Shown here one piece after another: positions 1-9,433 of a stretch of 64,000 nucleotides of DNA. The notes below the pieces were generated by a model. That model did no database searches and had not been told where the DNA came from. It saw only the letters and a program-made list of their open reading frames with translations. The stretch's first letter is position 1; every line of letters starts with the position of its first letter. The position numbers and the translations under genes were made by a program. The stretch lies in the NCBI RefSeq assembly GCF_018588585.1, contig NZ_JAEUFG010000002.1, positions 260,815 through 324,814 on the forward strand, in the 5' to 3' direction. Source of the stretch: Bacillus sp. SM2101 (GTDB taxonomy: Bacteria; Bacillota; Bacilli; Bacillales; SM2101).

Positions 1-1208
1 TGATACGGCTCTTCGCGAATTGATGTAGTAGGACCTGCTGCTTTTACATGCCAATTGCCTTCTTCATCTTTCAACATTACTGGTCCACAATGATAAATAA
101 TTTGTCCGTCCAAATCTACTGGCGCATCGTGGTCAGTTAAATATTTATGAATCGCATCGCGCCCAGTGTACATCATGCCATTAATATGAACGACATCTCC
201 CACTTTTAATTCACGGATTTGTTCTTCCGTTATCGGTGCTTGTAATACAACTTCACGTGTTTCCGATTCCTCGTCAGCTTTATTTGCGTCATTAGCAAAA
301 TCTACTTTTTCTCCGTCCTGATACAACCATTCATTAATCTCGCCCGTTTCTGGATTTACAGTCATACCTAAGCGTCGATATGCCCAGCAGTTGTACGCTA
401 CTGATACAAAAAAGCTTGCTGGGATTCGGTTTATGACACCCACTTTACAGCCGAGAAGCGTTGTTTCCCCACCAAAGCCCATTGTACCAATACCGAGCTT
501 ATTCGCATTTTCCATCACGTATTCTTCAAGTTTACGTAAATCTTCGTTAGGGTTTACATCATCAACCGTACGGAAAAGCTGCTCTTTAGCTAACTCATAA
601 CCACTCGTACGATCTCCTCCGATTCCAACACCAATAAAACCAGCACTACATCCCTGTCCTTGCGCTTGATATACTGAATGCATGATACATTTTCTAATTC
701 CGTCTAAATCACGTCCTGCACGACCAAGCCCCTCTAGTTCACATGGCAAACTATACTGGATGTTTTTGTTTTCACAGCCTCCACCTTTTAAAATCAGTCT
801 TACATCAATATAATCTTTCTCCCATTGTTCAAACTTAATTACCGGAGTGCCTATACCTAAATTATCACCACTGTTGGCTCCAGTTAAGGAATCAACAGAA
901 TTAGGACGTAGCTTGCCATCCTTTGTAGCTTGTGCGATAGCGCTATAAATCGCATCCTTTACCTTTAACTGATTTACCGCTACAGGCGTTTTAATTTTAA
1001 ATGTTGGCAAACCCGTATCTTGACAAATAGGCGATACATTTTCATCCGCCATGGAAATATTGTTCGTAATCGTTGATAATGACATAGCAGCTCGAGTACC
1101 TGCATTTTCACGTTTTTTCGCTTTTGCAATAGCACTACGGACATCCTTTGGTAAGTTTGTAGATGTTTCAACGATAAGCTTATACATACTTTCTTGAAGC
1201 TTCTCCAT
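1..1208 (-). CDS. fumA: Fumarate hydratase, class I (3' end beyond window)
   Basis: Iron-sulfur (class I) fumarase, which interconverts fumarate and malate in the TCA cycle. The visible 402 codons start MEKLQESMYKLIV and carry the family's N-terminal catalytic region: SPICQDTGLPTF near residues 63-75 (a cysteine expected to ligate the 4Fe-4S cluster), LKGGGCENKN, and the cysteine-containing GQGCSAGFIGVGIGG. The C-terminal beta domain has begun (VLQAPITEEQIRELKVGDVV) but the last roughly 100 residues of a protein of usual length about 505 lie outside the window. ATG at 1208 follows AAGGGGG with good spacing. It could be a related class I hydro-lyase such as tartrate dehydratase, but the single-chain alpha-beta arrangement favours fumarase. 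Confidence 0.93.
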   Translation of the reverse strand, partial: MEKLQESMYKLIVETSTNLPKDVRSAIAKAKKRENAGTRAAMSLSTITNNISMADENVSPICQDTGLPTFKIKTPVAVNQLKVKDAIYSAIAQATKDGKLRPNSVDSLTGANSGDNLGIGTPVIKFEQWEKDYIDVRLILKGGGCENKNIQYSLPCELEGLGRAGRDLDGIRKCIMHSVYQAQGQGCSAGFIGVGIGGDRTSGYELAKEQLFRTVDDVNPNEDLRKLEEYVMENANKLGIGTMGFGGETTLLGCKVGVINRIPASFFVSVAYNCWAYRRLGMTVNPETGEINEWLYQDGEKVDFANDANKADEESETREVVLQAPITEEQIRELKVGDVVHINGMMYTGRDAIHKYLTDHDAPVDLDGQIIYHCGPVMLKDEEGNWHVKAAGPTTSIREEPY

Positions 1209-1453
1209 ACAAAATCCCCCTTATATTCCGCTAAAATGAAGTTGTCTTATTTTTCACAATTAAATTATACTCCTACAATATTATTTTCGAAAGCGATTTC
1301 TTTTTCACACTACCAAATAGGAAAATAATGCTATAATTATTTTAGAATCTTATCGTAAAATTTGTTATTAAAGCTAAGGTGTTGGACACGAAAAACATCA
1401 TTATTTTAATAAAGAACGGTCGAATTACAGTGGTTAGAGGAGGAATCAACAAG

Positions 1454-1699
1454 TTGAAGCTTTGTATACATTGCGATTCAGATATGATAGAAAAAAAGAA
1501 CTATTTAGAATTTAAATTACCAATTGCTATGTTGCTATTAATATTCCCAAACGGTGTATTCTTTTGTTGGGTACCTTTTCTCATCCCAGGAAATTATGTA
1601 TGTAAAAAATGCTATAAATCCTCGAAAAAGGTAAAGGAAATCGATTGGAGGGAATATGAGTTACTAGAAAAAATAAAAACACAACAAACAACGAAATAG
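1454..1699 (+). CDS. Small zinc-ribbon-like membrane protein
   Basis: Unrecognised 81-residue protein. I start it at TTG 1454 because GGAGG at 1438-1443 lies 10 bases upstream; the longer reading from 1379 has no ribosome binding site. Two CxxC knuckles (CIHC near the N terminus, CKKC around residue 50) flank a hydrophobic stretch of about 25 residues, so it resembles a zinc ribbon split by a membrane hairpin. The C terminus is lysine-rich and polar. Function unknown; it sits divergently from the fumarase gene. Confidence 0.55.
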   Translation: MKLCIHCDSDMIEKKNYLEFKLPIAMLLLIFPNGVFFCWVPFLIPGNYVCKKCYKSSKKVKEIDWREYELLEKIKTQQTTK

Positions 1700-1879
1700 T
1701 TTAAAGGCTATTCTATTATAGATCGGTGATTTTTGAATGGTTGATATAATAGGGTTCCTGAAGGCCCAAATTCGGTTCTAATGGTTGAAGTTCCCATTTT
1801 TCTGCTCTATATGTTTAATTTCATAGTCAAAAGGTTAAGAAGACTAGAATAAGCGCTTGGAATCAACCCAAACGCAATT

Positions 1880-2104
1880 TTATTTGTTATTGTTATTATA
1901 AATATTTCTGTGTACATAATCTGCATTTTTGTGAAAAGACCACTGACCTAAAAGAGTAGCTAAAACCATAAACATTCCACCTACCACAAAGCCAATCGTA
2001 TAATAACCTATGAAAAAAAGAACGAAAGAACCTACAAGCGAAAGTATCAGAGCAACGATTAACCAAGTTTTTATTTTTTCTTTTTTTATATTATCCAATT
2101 TCAT
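1880..2104 (-). CDS. Small two-helix membrane protein
   Basis: Unrecognised 74-residue protein with a lysine-rich N terminus, two hydrophobic segments (about residues 13-33 and 36-54) and a polar His/Asn-rich tail. An AGGAGAG ribosome binding site precedes the ATG at 2104. No catalytic motif is visible. It stands alone between convergent neighbours. Confidence 0.5.
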   Translation of the reverse strand: MKLDNIKKEKIKTWLIVALILSLVGSFVLFFIGYYTIGFVVGGMFMVLATLLGQWSFHKNADYVHRNIYNNNNK

Positions 2105-2403
2105 CTCTCCTATTATTTCTAAACAACATTTTAACGTAATTTTTAATTATATAAAATGATCTTTTCAAATAAATATAGTAATTATATTACCAATAGCATT
2201 CATTGTGATAGACTTTTTATCGCATTAATGTCAATTCTCTATAACTCGTATCGATCACAGATAACATCGTTTTGCTATGATAAGTGAGATAAAATAGCAA
2301 CAGAGCTTATAAAAGAACAACATAAAAAAGGGCAGATAACTCTACAACTACATACCTAAGGCTAAAGATATGTACCATGAGTTCTGACCTTCAATGGTAG
2401 TAC

Positions 2404-3279
2404 TTATTTCTCGTTAGCAATTATTTTTATTAAGTTTGGTAACCACTGATATAGATTAGTGAATGTATATCCTAACCCTTTTGCTTTATCAGTAGAGATT
2501 GTCCATGTTTTTTCAATTCCATATGGAGAGTGTTCGTCTTTTGTGGATTCTTTAGAAAGCACAGCATTTTTGCCGATTTCTTTCTCAATAAGCTCCATCA
2601 ATTCACCCATCGAAATCGTTCCATCAGCACAAGCATTGATAGGTCCTGCAAAATCTTGGGTACCCGTCCAAGCAATAAAGTCCCCTGCCTCCTGCTGGTT
2701 AATAAAGCCCATTCCTACATCGAGATTAGGGAAGTATATTTGTTCTTGTTTTTTCATTTTGTCAATATGAAGCTTCAAACGTTCTGTATAATCATGCTCC
2801 CCCAACACAATCGGAATACGAACTGCTACAACTGGAAAAGAAGCATGTTGAAAAAAAGCAGCCTCTGCTTGTCGTTTGCCTTCCTGGTAGGATATTTCGT
2901 CCGTAGGAATAGGGTTAATTTCATATGTATATGGATCGAACAATTCTTCTGCCATATCCACACCATAGTCATAAACTGACATCGTTGATGTAAATACGTA
3001 TTTACCTACCTTACCTTTTAAAGCTTCAATGGTAATTTCTGCATCCTGTGCATTATAGCATATTTGATCAAATACAATATCCCATTTACTATTTTGTACC
3101 GCAGTTATTACTGACTGCTTATCAAATCGATCAACCTTTAACTTTTTCACTTCATCGCCGAATGGGATTGTACTTTTTTGTCTCGTTGCAACAGTTACTT
3201 GAAAGCCCTTTTTTAATAATTCATTAACCAAATTCACTCCAAAAAAACGTGTTCCTCCGAATACTAATGCAGTTTTCAT
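2404..3279 (-). CDS. NAD-dependent epimerase/dehydratase family protein
   Basis: Extended short-chain dehydrogenase fold, 291 residues. It begins MKTALVFGGTRFFG, a Rossmann GGTRFFG loop for NAD(P) binding, and carries the YxxxK catalytic pair (YQEGK) around residue 130. I place the start at ATG 3279 because GGAGGTG lies just upstream; the reading that opens at 3318 runs through that ribosome binding site. The GGTRFFG signature is typical of the CSP41/sugar-epimerase-like branch, whose substrates are often unknown, so I do not name one. The gene is monocistronic. Confidence 0.8.
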   Translation of the reverse strand: MKTALVFGGTRFFGVNLVNELLKKGFQVTVATRQKSTIPFGDEVKKLKVDRFDKQSVITAVQNSKWDIVFDQICYNAQDAEITIEALKGKVGKYVFTSTMSVYDYGVDMAEELFDPYTYEINPIPTDEISYQEGKRQAEAAFFQHASFPVVAVRIPIVLGEHDYTERLKLHIDKMKKQEQIYFPNLDVGMGFINQQEAGDFIAWTGTQDFAGPINACADGTISMGELMELIEKEIGKNAVLSKESTKDEHSPYGIEKTWTISTDKAKGLGYTFTNLYQWLPNLIKIIANEK

Positions 3280-3420
3280 CACAACAACACCTCCGTAATC
3301 ATTATATATTGAAGCCATTTAGAAAAACGAGAAATTTGAATCATAAGCTCCATATTCTTAATCTATGTTACCTTCCATAAATTCTAGACCAAGCTAACTC
3401 CCTTTTACTGTAAAAGTAAA

Positions 3421-3450
3421 AATCAGGTGTAGAGTATTCCACACCTGATT
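3421..3450 (-). terminator. Rho-independent terminator after the SE1561 gene
   Basis: A perfect 10-bp stem (aatcaggtgt / acacctgatt) with a 10-base loop. Read on the minus strand it is followed by a T-rich run, fitting termination of the gene ending at 3584. Confidence 0.7.
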
Positions 3451-3459
3451 AATTAATTG

Positions 3460-3585
3460 TGGCTTATCGTAATAAGAGCTATACATGAATATAACTAACG
3501 TTCAACACACCTTTTCATACATATCATACACATCAGTTACTCATGTAAGTTAAAAAACGCAACAAAGTTTACGAAAAAAGTCTTT
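3460..3585 (+). repeat. Dispersed MITE-like element, copy 1
   Basis: The right end reads gcaacaaagtttacgaaaaaag, matching the family's conserved tip. The left part is diverged. It abuts the stop codon of the SE1561-family gene. Confidence 0.55.
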
Positions 3586-3766
3586 ATTTATGATCTTTTA
3601 TTTGTTCACATTTATCTTCAATATCATCAATCATCTGTATTAAACGATCAATATCTTCAAGCTTTGTTTCTTCTGGATCTAATGAGTCGATCGTCTCTAA
3701 AAACATATTTAATCGATCCTTCAAATATATTATTTGTGAGTGATTGCCATTTGATGTTTTATCCAA
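3584..3766 (-). CDS. SE1561 family protein
   Basis: A 60-residue acidic protein with the family pattern YLKDRLNMFLETID followed by LEDIDRLIQMIDDIEDKCEQ, predicted helical. The start is TTG at 3766, preceded by AAAGGGG. The family is conserved in Bacillaceae and staphylococci and has no established function. It has its own terminator at 3421-3450. Confidence 0.8.
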   Translation of the reverse strand: MDKTSNGNHSQIIYLKDRLNMFLETIDSLDPEETKLEDIDRLIQMIDDIEDKCEQIKDHK

Positions 3767-3867
3767 CTAGCTCGCCCCTTTCTCTCTATTATCGTAACGA
3801 ATTCACAACCATTTGACAACATCCCTCACAATTCTACATAATTATCGGAGGTTATTGTTTAGTCAAA

Positions 3868-4010
3868 GTTGTTTTCACATTGATTGTTACTTTTTGTCCA
3901 AAGATATAAGCACGTAGTCAAATAGCGTTCGTGGCATCTTTTCTACTTATAGAATTATTAAGCTATTATAATACTCATCAAAAATAGCAACAAAGTTTAC
4001 GAAAAGAGCA
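3868..4010 (+). repeat. Dispersed MITE-like element, copy 2
   Basis: It starts gttgttttcacattgattg and ends aatagcaacaaagtttacg plus aaaagagca. The 9-bp sequence ttagtcaaa is present on both sides (3859-3867 and 4011-4019), which could be a target-site duplication. The copy lies immediately upstream of yfkAB. Confidence 0.7.
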
Positions 4011-4041
4011 TTAGTCAAAAACAATCGTTAAGGAGTTATAC

Positions 4042-5178
4042 ATGAGCACAACAAAACAAAAAAAGCTAATTTCTCCCTTAAATGATCCATGGGAGGCATA
4101 CACAGATGTTGAGGAGTTAGGTCAACTAGAATTAACAAATATTGAATTCACCACGACAACTTTATGTAATATGCGCTGTGAGCACTGTGCAGTTGGCTAT
4201 ACGTTACAATCAAAGGATCCACATCCATTGCCCCTTAATCTATTATTAACGAGGCTAGATGAGATTCCACATTTACGCTCCGTAAGTATTACCGGTGGTG
4301 AGCCAATGCTATCTTCATCCTCAGTTAATGGATATGTTAAACCGTTATTAAAATACGCTCATGATCGTGGTGTGCGCACACAATTGAACTCAAATCTTAC
4401 AGTTCATTTAAGTAAATACGAACAAATCATTCCATATTTAGACGTACTTCATATATCACACAACTGGGGAACAGTTGAAGAATTTGCTGAGGGTGGGTTT
4501 GCGATGATGGAGCGTAAGCCAACGTTTAAACAGCGTGAAAAGTATTTTAACCAAATCATCGAAAATAGCCGAGCATTGTCAAAAGAGGGTGTTATGATCT
4601 CTGCAGAAACGATGTTAAACAAAAGGACTCTCCCTTATATAGAGCAGATCCACCATCAAGTGATCAATGACATGCTGTGTGCACGTCACGAGATTCATCC
4701 AATGTATCCGAGCGATTTTGCTAGTCACTTAGAAGTTCTGTCATTAGATGAACTCCGAGCAGCCATTCATCACTTACTTGACGTACGTGATGAAAATACA
4801 TGGATGCTTTTTGGCACACTACCTTTTTATCCTTGCAGTGATAAAGATGAGGATCTCACCTTGCTAAGACGTCTATACGAGAGTAGAAATATATCCGTAA
4901 GAAATGATCCTGACGGTCGTTCTAGATTAAATGTAAACATATTTACTGGAGAAGTCATTGTCACAGATTTCGGTGATGCCCCCCCATTAGGGAATATACA
5001 ATCGAATTCTTTATTAGAATCTTATCAGCTTTGGACGCAATCTCCTTTAGCAAAAATGTTAAGCTGCCACTGTCCTGCTGTAAAATGTCTTGGTCCCAAT
5101 TTATTAGTAAAGGATCGTTATTACAAAGACACTGATTTTCTAACAAATGAAACGAAACTAGTAAGAAGCGAAGCTTAG
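4042..5178 (+). CDS. yfkAB: Radical SAM / CxCxxxxC motif protein YfkAB
   Basis: Radical S-adenosylmethionine enzyme of 378 residues. The 4Fe-4S cluster motif CNMRCEHC (CxxxCxxC; Cys42, Cys46, Cys49) is followed by the SAM-binding SITGGEP segment. Near the C terminus CHCPAVKC gives the extra CxCxxxxC motif that names the family. In B. subtilis the same protein was first annotated as two genes, yfkA and yfkB; here it is a single intact frame. The substrate is unknown. It starts at ATG 4042 after AAGGAG and is followed by yfkC in the same orientation. Confidence 0.92.
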   Translation: MSTTKQKKLISPLNDPWEAYTDVEELGQLELTNIEFTTTTLCNMRCEHCAVGYTLQSKDPHPLPLNLLLTRLDEIPHLRSVSITGGEPMLSSSSVNGYVKPLLKYAHDRGVRTQLNSNLTVHLSKYEQIIPYLDVLHISHNWGTVEEFAEGGFAMMERKPTFKQREKYFNQIIENSRALSKEGVMISAETMLNKRTLPYIEQIHHQVINDMLCARHEIHPMYPSDFASHLEVLSLDELRAAIHHLLDVRDENTWMLFGTLPFYPCSDKDEDLTLLRRLYESRNISVRNDPDGRSRLNVNIFTGEVIVTDFGDAPPLGNIQSNSLLESYQLWTQSPLAKMLSCHCPAVKCLGPNLLVKDRYYKDTDFLTNETKLVRSEA

Positions 5179-5259
5179 CAGTTTCTATTGAAAAACTTAA
5201 GATTAATCGTTATTGTATATATAAATGTTGAAAATTAATTTCACAGAAAGTGTTGATAA

Positions 5260-6144
5260 ATGATGCAAACTACGTTAGAAATACTAAATACAGTATGGCA
5301 GCATGAAATAACTAAAGTCATCCGTTTTGGGTTTATCGTTTGGTTAGCTGTCCTCATTATTAATAGAATGGTTCACAACTTTTTTAAGAGAACACATTTT
5401 TTTGAAGAGCGCAAAGAACAAACAATTGAAAGTATGGTTCGCTCGGTTACGAAATACGTAGCTACATTTGCTTTTATTATATATACGCTTGATGAGCTTT
5501 TTGACATTGAAGCTGAAAAACTCCTAGCTGGAGCTGGTGTAGCAGGAATCATACTCGGCTTAGGCGCACAAGGGCTAATAAAGGATGTGTTGTCAGGTGT
5601 GTTCCTGTTGTATGAAAAACAACTTGATAAAGGGGATTTTATCACTGTCAACAACACGTATAACGGGACGGTAGAAGAGATCGGACTCAGGTTTTTGAAG
5701 GTGCGTGAATGGAGTGGCAAGTTGCTTACTATTAGTAATGGGGAAATTCAACAAATCCAAAACTATAATATTGAAAATATGCGTGTCATCGAACGCGTCG
5801 TCGTTAGTTTTAGAGAAAATCCAGAAGAAGTATTCAAACTGTTAGAGCAAACTTGTGTTCAATTAAATGATTCTTTACAAGCTTATTTAAAGACGAACAA
5901 TGAACAAGTCATTGAACCATTCCAAGTATATGGAATGACGTCCCTAAATGCTGGCTTTCGCGGCTATGAGTATACAATTATAGGCTTAGTGGATGACGCA
6001 CACTTCTGGACTGCAGCGAAAGAGACTAGACGAATTGTTGCTCAAGCTATGTTTGACCATGATATTTTAATGGCTGAAGGCCAATTAATTGTACAAAACA
6101 ACCAAGAAATGAACGACGAGACAAGCACAAGACAATTTCAATAG
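5260..6144 (+). CDS. yfkC: MscS-family mechanosensitive channel YfkC
   Basis: Small-conductance mechanosensitive channel family, 294 residues. Hydrophobic helices occupy roughly residues 20-40 and 63-83. A glycine/alanine-rich pore helix (LLAGAGVAGIILGLGAQGLIKD, about 90-112) leads into the beta domain with FLLYEKQLDKGDFI. The order after yfkAB matches B. subtilis. ATG codons at 5260 and 5263 are both possible and the upstream ribosome binding site is weak. A dispersed repeat begins directly at the stop codon. Confidence 0.88.
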   Translation: MMQTTLEILNTVWQHEITKVIRFGFIVWLAVLIINRMVHNFFKRTHFFEERKEQTIESMVRSVTKYVATFAFIIYTLDELFDIEAEKLLAGAGVAGIILGLGAQGLIKDVLSGVFLLYEKQLDKGDFITVNNTYNGTVEEIGLRFLKVREWSGKLLTISNGEIQQIQNYNIENMRVIERVVVSFRENPEEVFKLLEQTCVQLNDSLQAYLKTNNEQVIEPFQVYGMTSLNAGFRGYEYTIIGLVDDAHFWTAAKETRRIVAQAMFDHDILMAEGQLIVQNNQEMNDETSTRQFQ

Positions 6145-6296
6145 TTTTTTTCGTAAGCTTTGTTACCATTGAAAATAATTTAGAACAACAATAAATAATT
6201 CTATGCAAATGACCTCAATTCAAATGAGAATAGATGCCTAGGATGCTTAGTTTATTTTTATTTCCTAGTACGAAAAGCAACAATCATTAAAATACA
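6145..6296 (-). repeat. Dispersed MITE-like element, copy 3
   Basis: It begins ttttttcgtaagctttgttac just after the yfkC stop and ends near tagtacgaaaagcaacaatc, both features of the family read in reverse orientation. Confidence 0.6.
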
Positions 6297-6312
6297 TTCT
6301 TTCAATAACAAC

Positions 6313-6351
6313 AAAGAGCGCTATTACACTAAAGTCGTAATAGCGCTCTTT
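6313..6351 (-). terminator. Terminator of yfkD
   Basis: A 15-bp perfect stem (aaagagcgctattac / gtaatagcgctcttt) with a 9-base loop, two bases past the yfkD stop. It may act bidirectionally for yfkC. Confidence 0.8.
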
Positions 6352-6353
6352 CC

Positions 6354-7169
6354 TTATCTCGGATGATTTGTTGTAACAAAGGAGAATGATACATGATCTT
6401 GGACAGGAATCCAAGCACCTATCCCTTGAGAAGTTACATTTTTAACCTCAATTTTCTTACTGTTACCCCTCAACACTAAATATACTTCACCATAGGTCAC
6501 TTTACCTTTTTCATTCACAGCAGGTGAGTGTGAATATAAATAGCCCACTTTCTTTGGAGGTATATTATATATTTGCTCTTTTTTTGTACCTAAGCCAACA
6601 ATCGTTTGAAACGATAATTGTAATTTAGTTTTGTCCATTGATTTTAACAGCATCATCTTTTTTACATCCTCTTCATTTGGGACAGTTGAAGTTAAACCTC
6701 CCTTCACTACCTTTTGGGTATCCTGGGTGTAAAATATTTTCTGAGGTGCTTCTCCTCCTCTATTATCAAAATAATTAGTATTAATTTTTTGATATTCCCA
6801 GTTTGTTGTCGTTTCTTGTGATTCATAATTTAATGGCCATTCACCTAAAAAAATCGTTGCACGATACCCAATTGCATGCGGTGCGTTACCTATAGAAGAC
6901 TCATTTAAAATACGTATGAGATCCGGATTTTCTATTGTTACATTTGATCTTTCAATAAGCTTCTTAGCAAGTTCACTTGGCTCCAAGTATGGTAAATCTT
7001 CTGTTGGGTTTGGATAAGTATTTTCTTTTGAAATATTTACAACAGAATCAGGTATTACATATTGATTCTTTGCTGCTTTTTGCTTTTCCTCTGCTGTAAT
7101 GACATTCGGATTTATTAAAGACATAAAGAATAATAATACAATAAACTGTGATATACGTTTCATTTGCAA
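6354..7169 (-). CDS. yfkD: YfkD family secreted/anchored protein
   Basis: 271 residues with an N-terminal signal-like segment (basic start, hydrophobic core to about residue 25) and then the highly conserved YfkD body: NISKENTYPNP, LPYLEPSELAKKL, NESSIGNAPHAIGYRATIFLGEW, KKVGYLYSHSPAVNEKGKVTYGEVY, and a C-terminal TSQGIGAWIPVQDH. Length is close to B. subtilis YfkD (about 264). Function is unknown; export across the membrane is inferred from the N terminus. It faces yfkC and shares the intergenic hairpin at 6313. Confidence 0.92.
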   Translation of the reverse strand: MQMKRISQFIVLLFFMSLINPNVITAEEKQKAAKNQYVIPDSVVNISKENTYPNPTEDLPYLEPSELAKKLIERSNVTIENPDLIRILNESSIGNAPHAIGYRATIFLGEWPLNYESQETTTNWEYQKINTNYFDNRGGEAPQKIFYTQDTQKVVKGGLTSTVPNEEDVKKMMLLKSMDKTKLQLSFQTIVGLGTKKEQIYNIPPKKVGYLYSHSPAVNEKGKVTYGEVYLVLRGNSKKIEVKNVTSQGIGAWIPVQDHVSFSFVTTNHPR

Positions 7170-7642
7170 TTACTCCTTTCAAACACATAATCTTTTCATT
7201 AGTTTTTTCGAACAGACTATAGATTATCCAACTTAATTACATCAATTTGCATATTTTTCTTCAACAATACATTTACTAAGTTCAACAAACTATTTTCACA
7301 ATTGCTGTTGTTGTTTTTAAAAGATTCATGACATAAACGATGACAAGCATTCAAAAATAAGAAAAGAACTAAAAAAAAGCGTGTAATAAACAGAATATTC
7401 AAATAAATTTTGAATATAATAAACTATACTTACCAAAAAGGAGGGATCTCGAAAGCATCATACAACACATAAGGAGGTATGCGTATCGAGTAGAATCATC
7501 GTAGTGACTACTTTAAAAAGGTACGAAATACGACAAGTGAGTTTGTGTGAATGTAGTTAGGTAATAATTACTTTGAATTTACGTAGATGATAACGATTGG
7601 AAATATATTTATTTTACAATTCCATTTCCTGAACATAAAAAA

Positions 7643-7732
7643 TTAAGGGTGCTTCAACAATAATGTCTGAAATCATTGCCTATTAATAAATAACTTAATA
7701 GGTAGGTCAGATACATTGAAGGCATCCTTATT
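7643..7732. repeat. Long imperfect palindrome
   Basis: taagggtgcttcaacaataa at the left pairs with the reverse complement of acattgaaggcatcctta at the right, and the inner arms ctattaa/ttaatag continue the pairing. The 90-bp element folds into one long hairpin. Its sequence is unrelated to the main dispersed repeat. Confidence 0.6.
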
Positions 7733-7759
7733 TATGTTCTTTGAATGATATGAGATTTA

Positions 7760-7926
7760 AGTTCAAAACATCTTGACTTTTGTTAACAATGGACAAGTCT
7801 TTACTATTCTCAAAGTTTGAAACTTGTGCCATCTTTTCTTCTTTAAAACAATGATAAAGGGATAAAACCACTTATTGCTCTTCTAATTTACAACCAATAG
7901 CAACAAAGTGTACGGAAAGAGCCTTA
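7760..7926 (+). repeat. Dispersed MITE-like element, copy 4
   Basis: It contains gtgccatcttttcttctttaa and ends aatagcaacaaagtgtacgg plus aaagagcctta. The left boundary is uncertain. Confidence 0.55.
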
Positions 7927-7927
7927 T

Positions 7928-8090
7928 ATAGGCTCTTTACCTATAGACTGCAGTTTCTTCGAGCTAAGAAATAAACACTTATATAACTAGAATACGTGCC
8001 ATCTTCCTGTTTGTAAATATTTACAAATTAATAAAATTGCTTCTTGCACTTCTAATTTATTACCAATAACAACAAGGTTTTGAAAAGAGC
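7928..8090 (+). repeat. Dispersed MITE-like element, copy 5, tandem to copy 4
   Basis: It starts ataggctctttacctatag directly after copy 4, includes aactagaatacgtgccatct, and ends aataacaacaaggttttg plus aaaagagct at the chaA stop codon. Confidence 0.6.
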
Positions 8091-8091
8091 T

Positions 8092-9144
8092 TTATAATAA
8101 GTAAAAGCCAATTCCCATAATGATATATGCTGCTAATAGTGTTGCACCTTCAAACCAGTTCGTATCTCCATCATTTGTCAAAACAATCGTTAAGAATACT
8201 GAAGAAGCCATGGCTACGAGCTCAGGAAGCGTAAACACAAGAGCCATTTTTGTCGGGAAGAATAAAGAAATAAGTACAAGTAGTGGTGCAATAAACATGG
8301 CAATTTGTAAGGTTGAACCGACTGCGATTTCTACAGCGATATTCATTTTATTTTTGTACGCCATAATAATCGCCGAAGCATGTTCAGCCGCATTCCCTAC
8401 GATAGCAACAATGATCACCCCGATGAACAACTCGCTCCACCCAAACGTTTCACCTACTATTTCAAATGTGTGAACAAGGTTTTCTGACACGTAAGCAACT
8501 GCTGCAGTTGCTAGCGCTAAAACTGTAATGGCTACCTTTTTCGACCATTCCGGTTCCTCGTGTTCTTCTACCTCATCCGAGCTATGGTGATAAACCCCAC
8601 GATGTGAGACAAGCCTAAAATATAGTGCAGCTATGTATAATGCCATTAAAATAATTGATATCCCAATACTTAAATCTAGCGTTTGGCTTTCAGTCATTTC
8701 CATTGAAAAAACTTCAGGGATTACAAACGCAACAATAACAGCAAACATTAGGAGACCCGCATTGTGACGAGCATCGTATGCGTTAAATTCTTGACGTTTA
8801 AATTTCAAGCCTCCAACAAAAAAAGATAATCCGCCTACAAGTAGTAAGTTCCCGATAACGGATCCAGTTAACGAAGCTAATACAACACCAATAAGACCAG
8901 CTTTTAGAGCAAAGATTGAAATGATTAGCTCAACTGCATTTCCAAATGTGGCATTTAAAAGTCCACCTATACGTGGTCCACTAACGATAGCAATACTTTC
9001 TGTTGCTCTCCCCATGTAGCTAGCTAAAGCAATAATTGTAATATTGTAGATAACGAACATTATCACAGGTGACCAATGCAATAGACTACCAACAACGGAT
9101 AGTGGGATACCAGTAGCTACTAGGAGAAAAAATATTTTATTCAT
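8092..9144 (-). CDS. chaA: Calcium/proton antiporter ChaA (YfkE)
   Basis: CaCA-superfamily cation/H+ exchanger of 350 residues, the size of B. subtilis ChaA/YfkE. It has two related halves of hydrophobic helices carrying the paired acidic signatures: GLLNATFGNAVELIISIFAL in the first alpha repeat and IVAIVGNAAEHASAIIMAY in the second. An acidic/His-rich cytoplasmic loop (HHSSDEVEEHEEPEW) separates them. It exports Ca2+ from the cytoplasm using the proton gradient. The order yfkD-chaA-yfkF is as in B. subtilis. Confidence 0.93.
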   Translation of the reverse strand: MNKIFFLLVATGIPLSVVGSLLHWSPVIMFVIYNITIIALASYMGRATESIAIVSGPRIGGLLNATFGNAVELIISIFALKAGLIGVVLASLTGSVIGNLLLVGGLSFFVGGLKFKRQEFNAYDARHNAGLLMFAVIVAFVIPEVFSMEMTESQTLDLSIGISIILMALYIAALYFRLVSHRGVYHHSSDEVEEHEEPEWSKKVAITVLALATAAVAYVSENLVHTFEIVGETFGWSELFIGVIIVAIVGNAAEHASAIIMAYKNKMNIAVEIAVGSTLQIAMFIAPLLVLISLFFPTKMALVFTLPELVAMASSVFLTIVLTNDGDTNWFEGATLLAAYIIMGIGFYLL

Positions 9145-9433
9145 TTCCTCAAACCTTTCTGTTTATAGCTATAATTATTATTAGTAAAATAAGGGAATAT
9201 TTTACTAACCATACTCTCATTGAATACTACATATATTTTTCACTTAAGCATTGAGAAATTATTACTAATTCCTCGTCTTATTTATACAAACAGTTAAGGG
9301 TGTATTACCGCTTAGAAAAAATAAATATAACAAATGATGTTATTTCTGAAAAACCCTTGTATATCTCTTCATTTATTTGTACGATCTTTATCGGGTGCAT
9401 TTTATCAACATCGTTAGAAATAGAGGTAATACA

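Larger units (their letters stand above)
7403..8091. other. Intergenic stretch between yfkD and chaA
   Basis: No supportable gene. It holds a long palindromic element at 7643-7732 and two dispersed-repeat copies in tandem (about 7760-7926 and 7928-8090). Two AGGAGG-like sequences near 7440 and 7472 are not followed by open frames. Confidence 0.6.

Noticed and set aside
391..600. 69-residue plus-strand frame inside the fumarase gene
   Set aside because: It is antisense to a well-supported coding sequence and has no independent signal.
7217..7402. 61-residue minus-strand frame with a hydrophobic start
   Set aside because: No ribosome binding site, Asn/Leu-rich AT-driven composition and no family pattern; probably chance.
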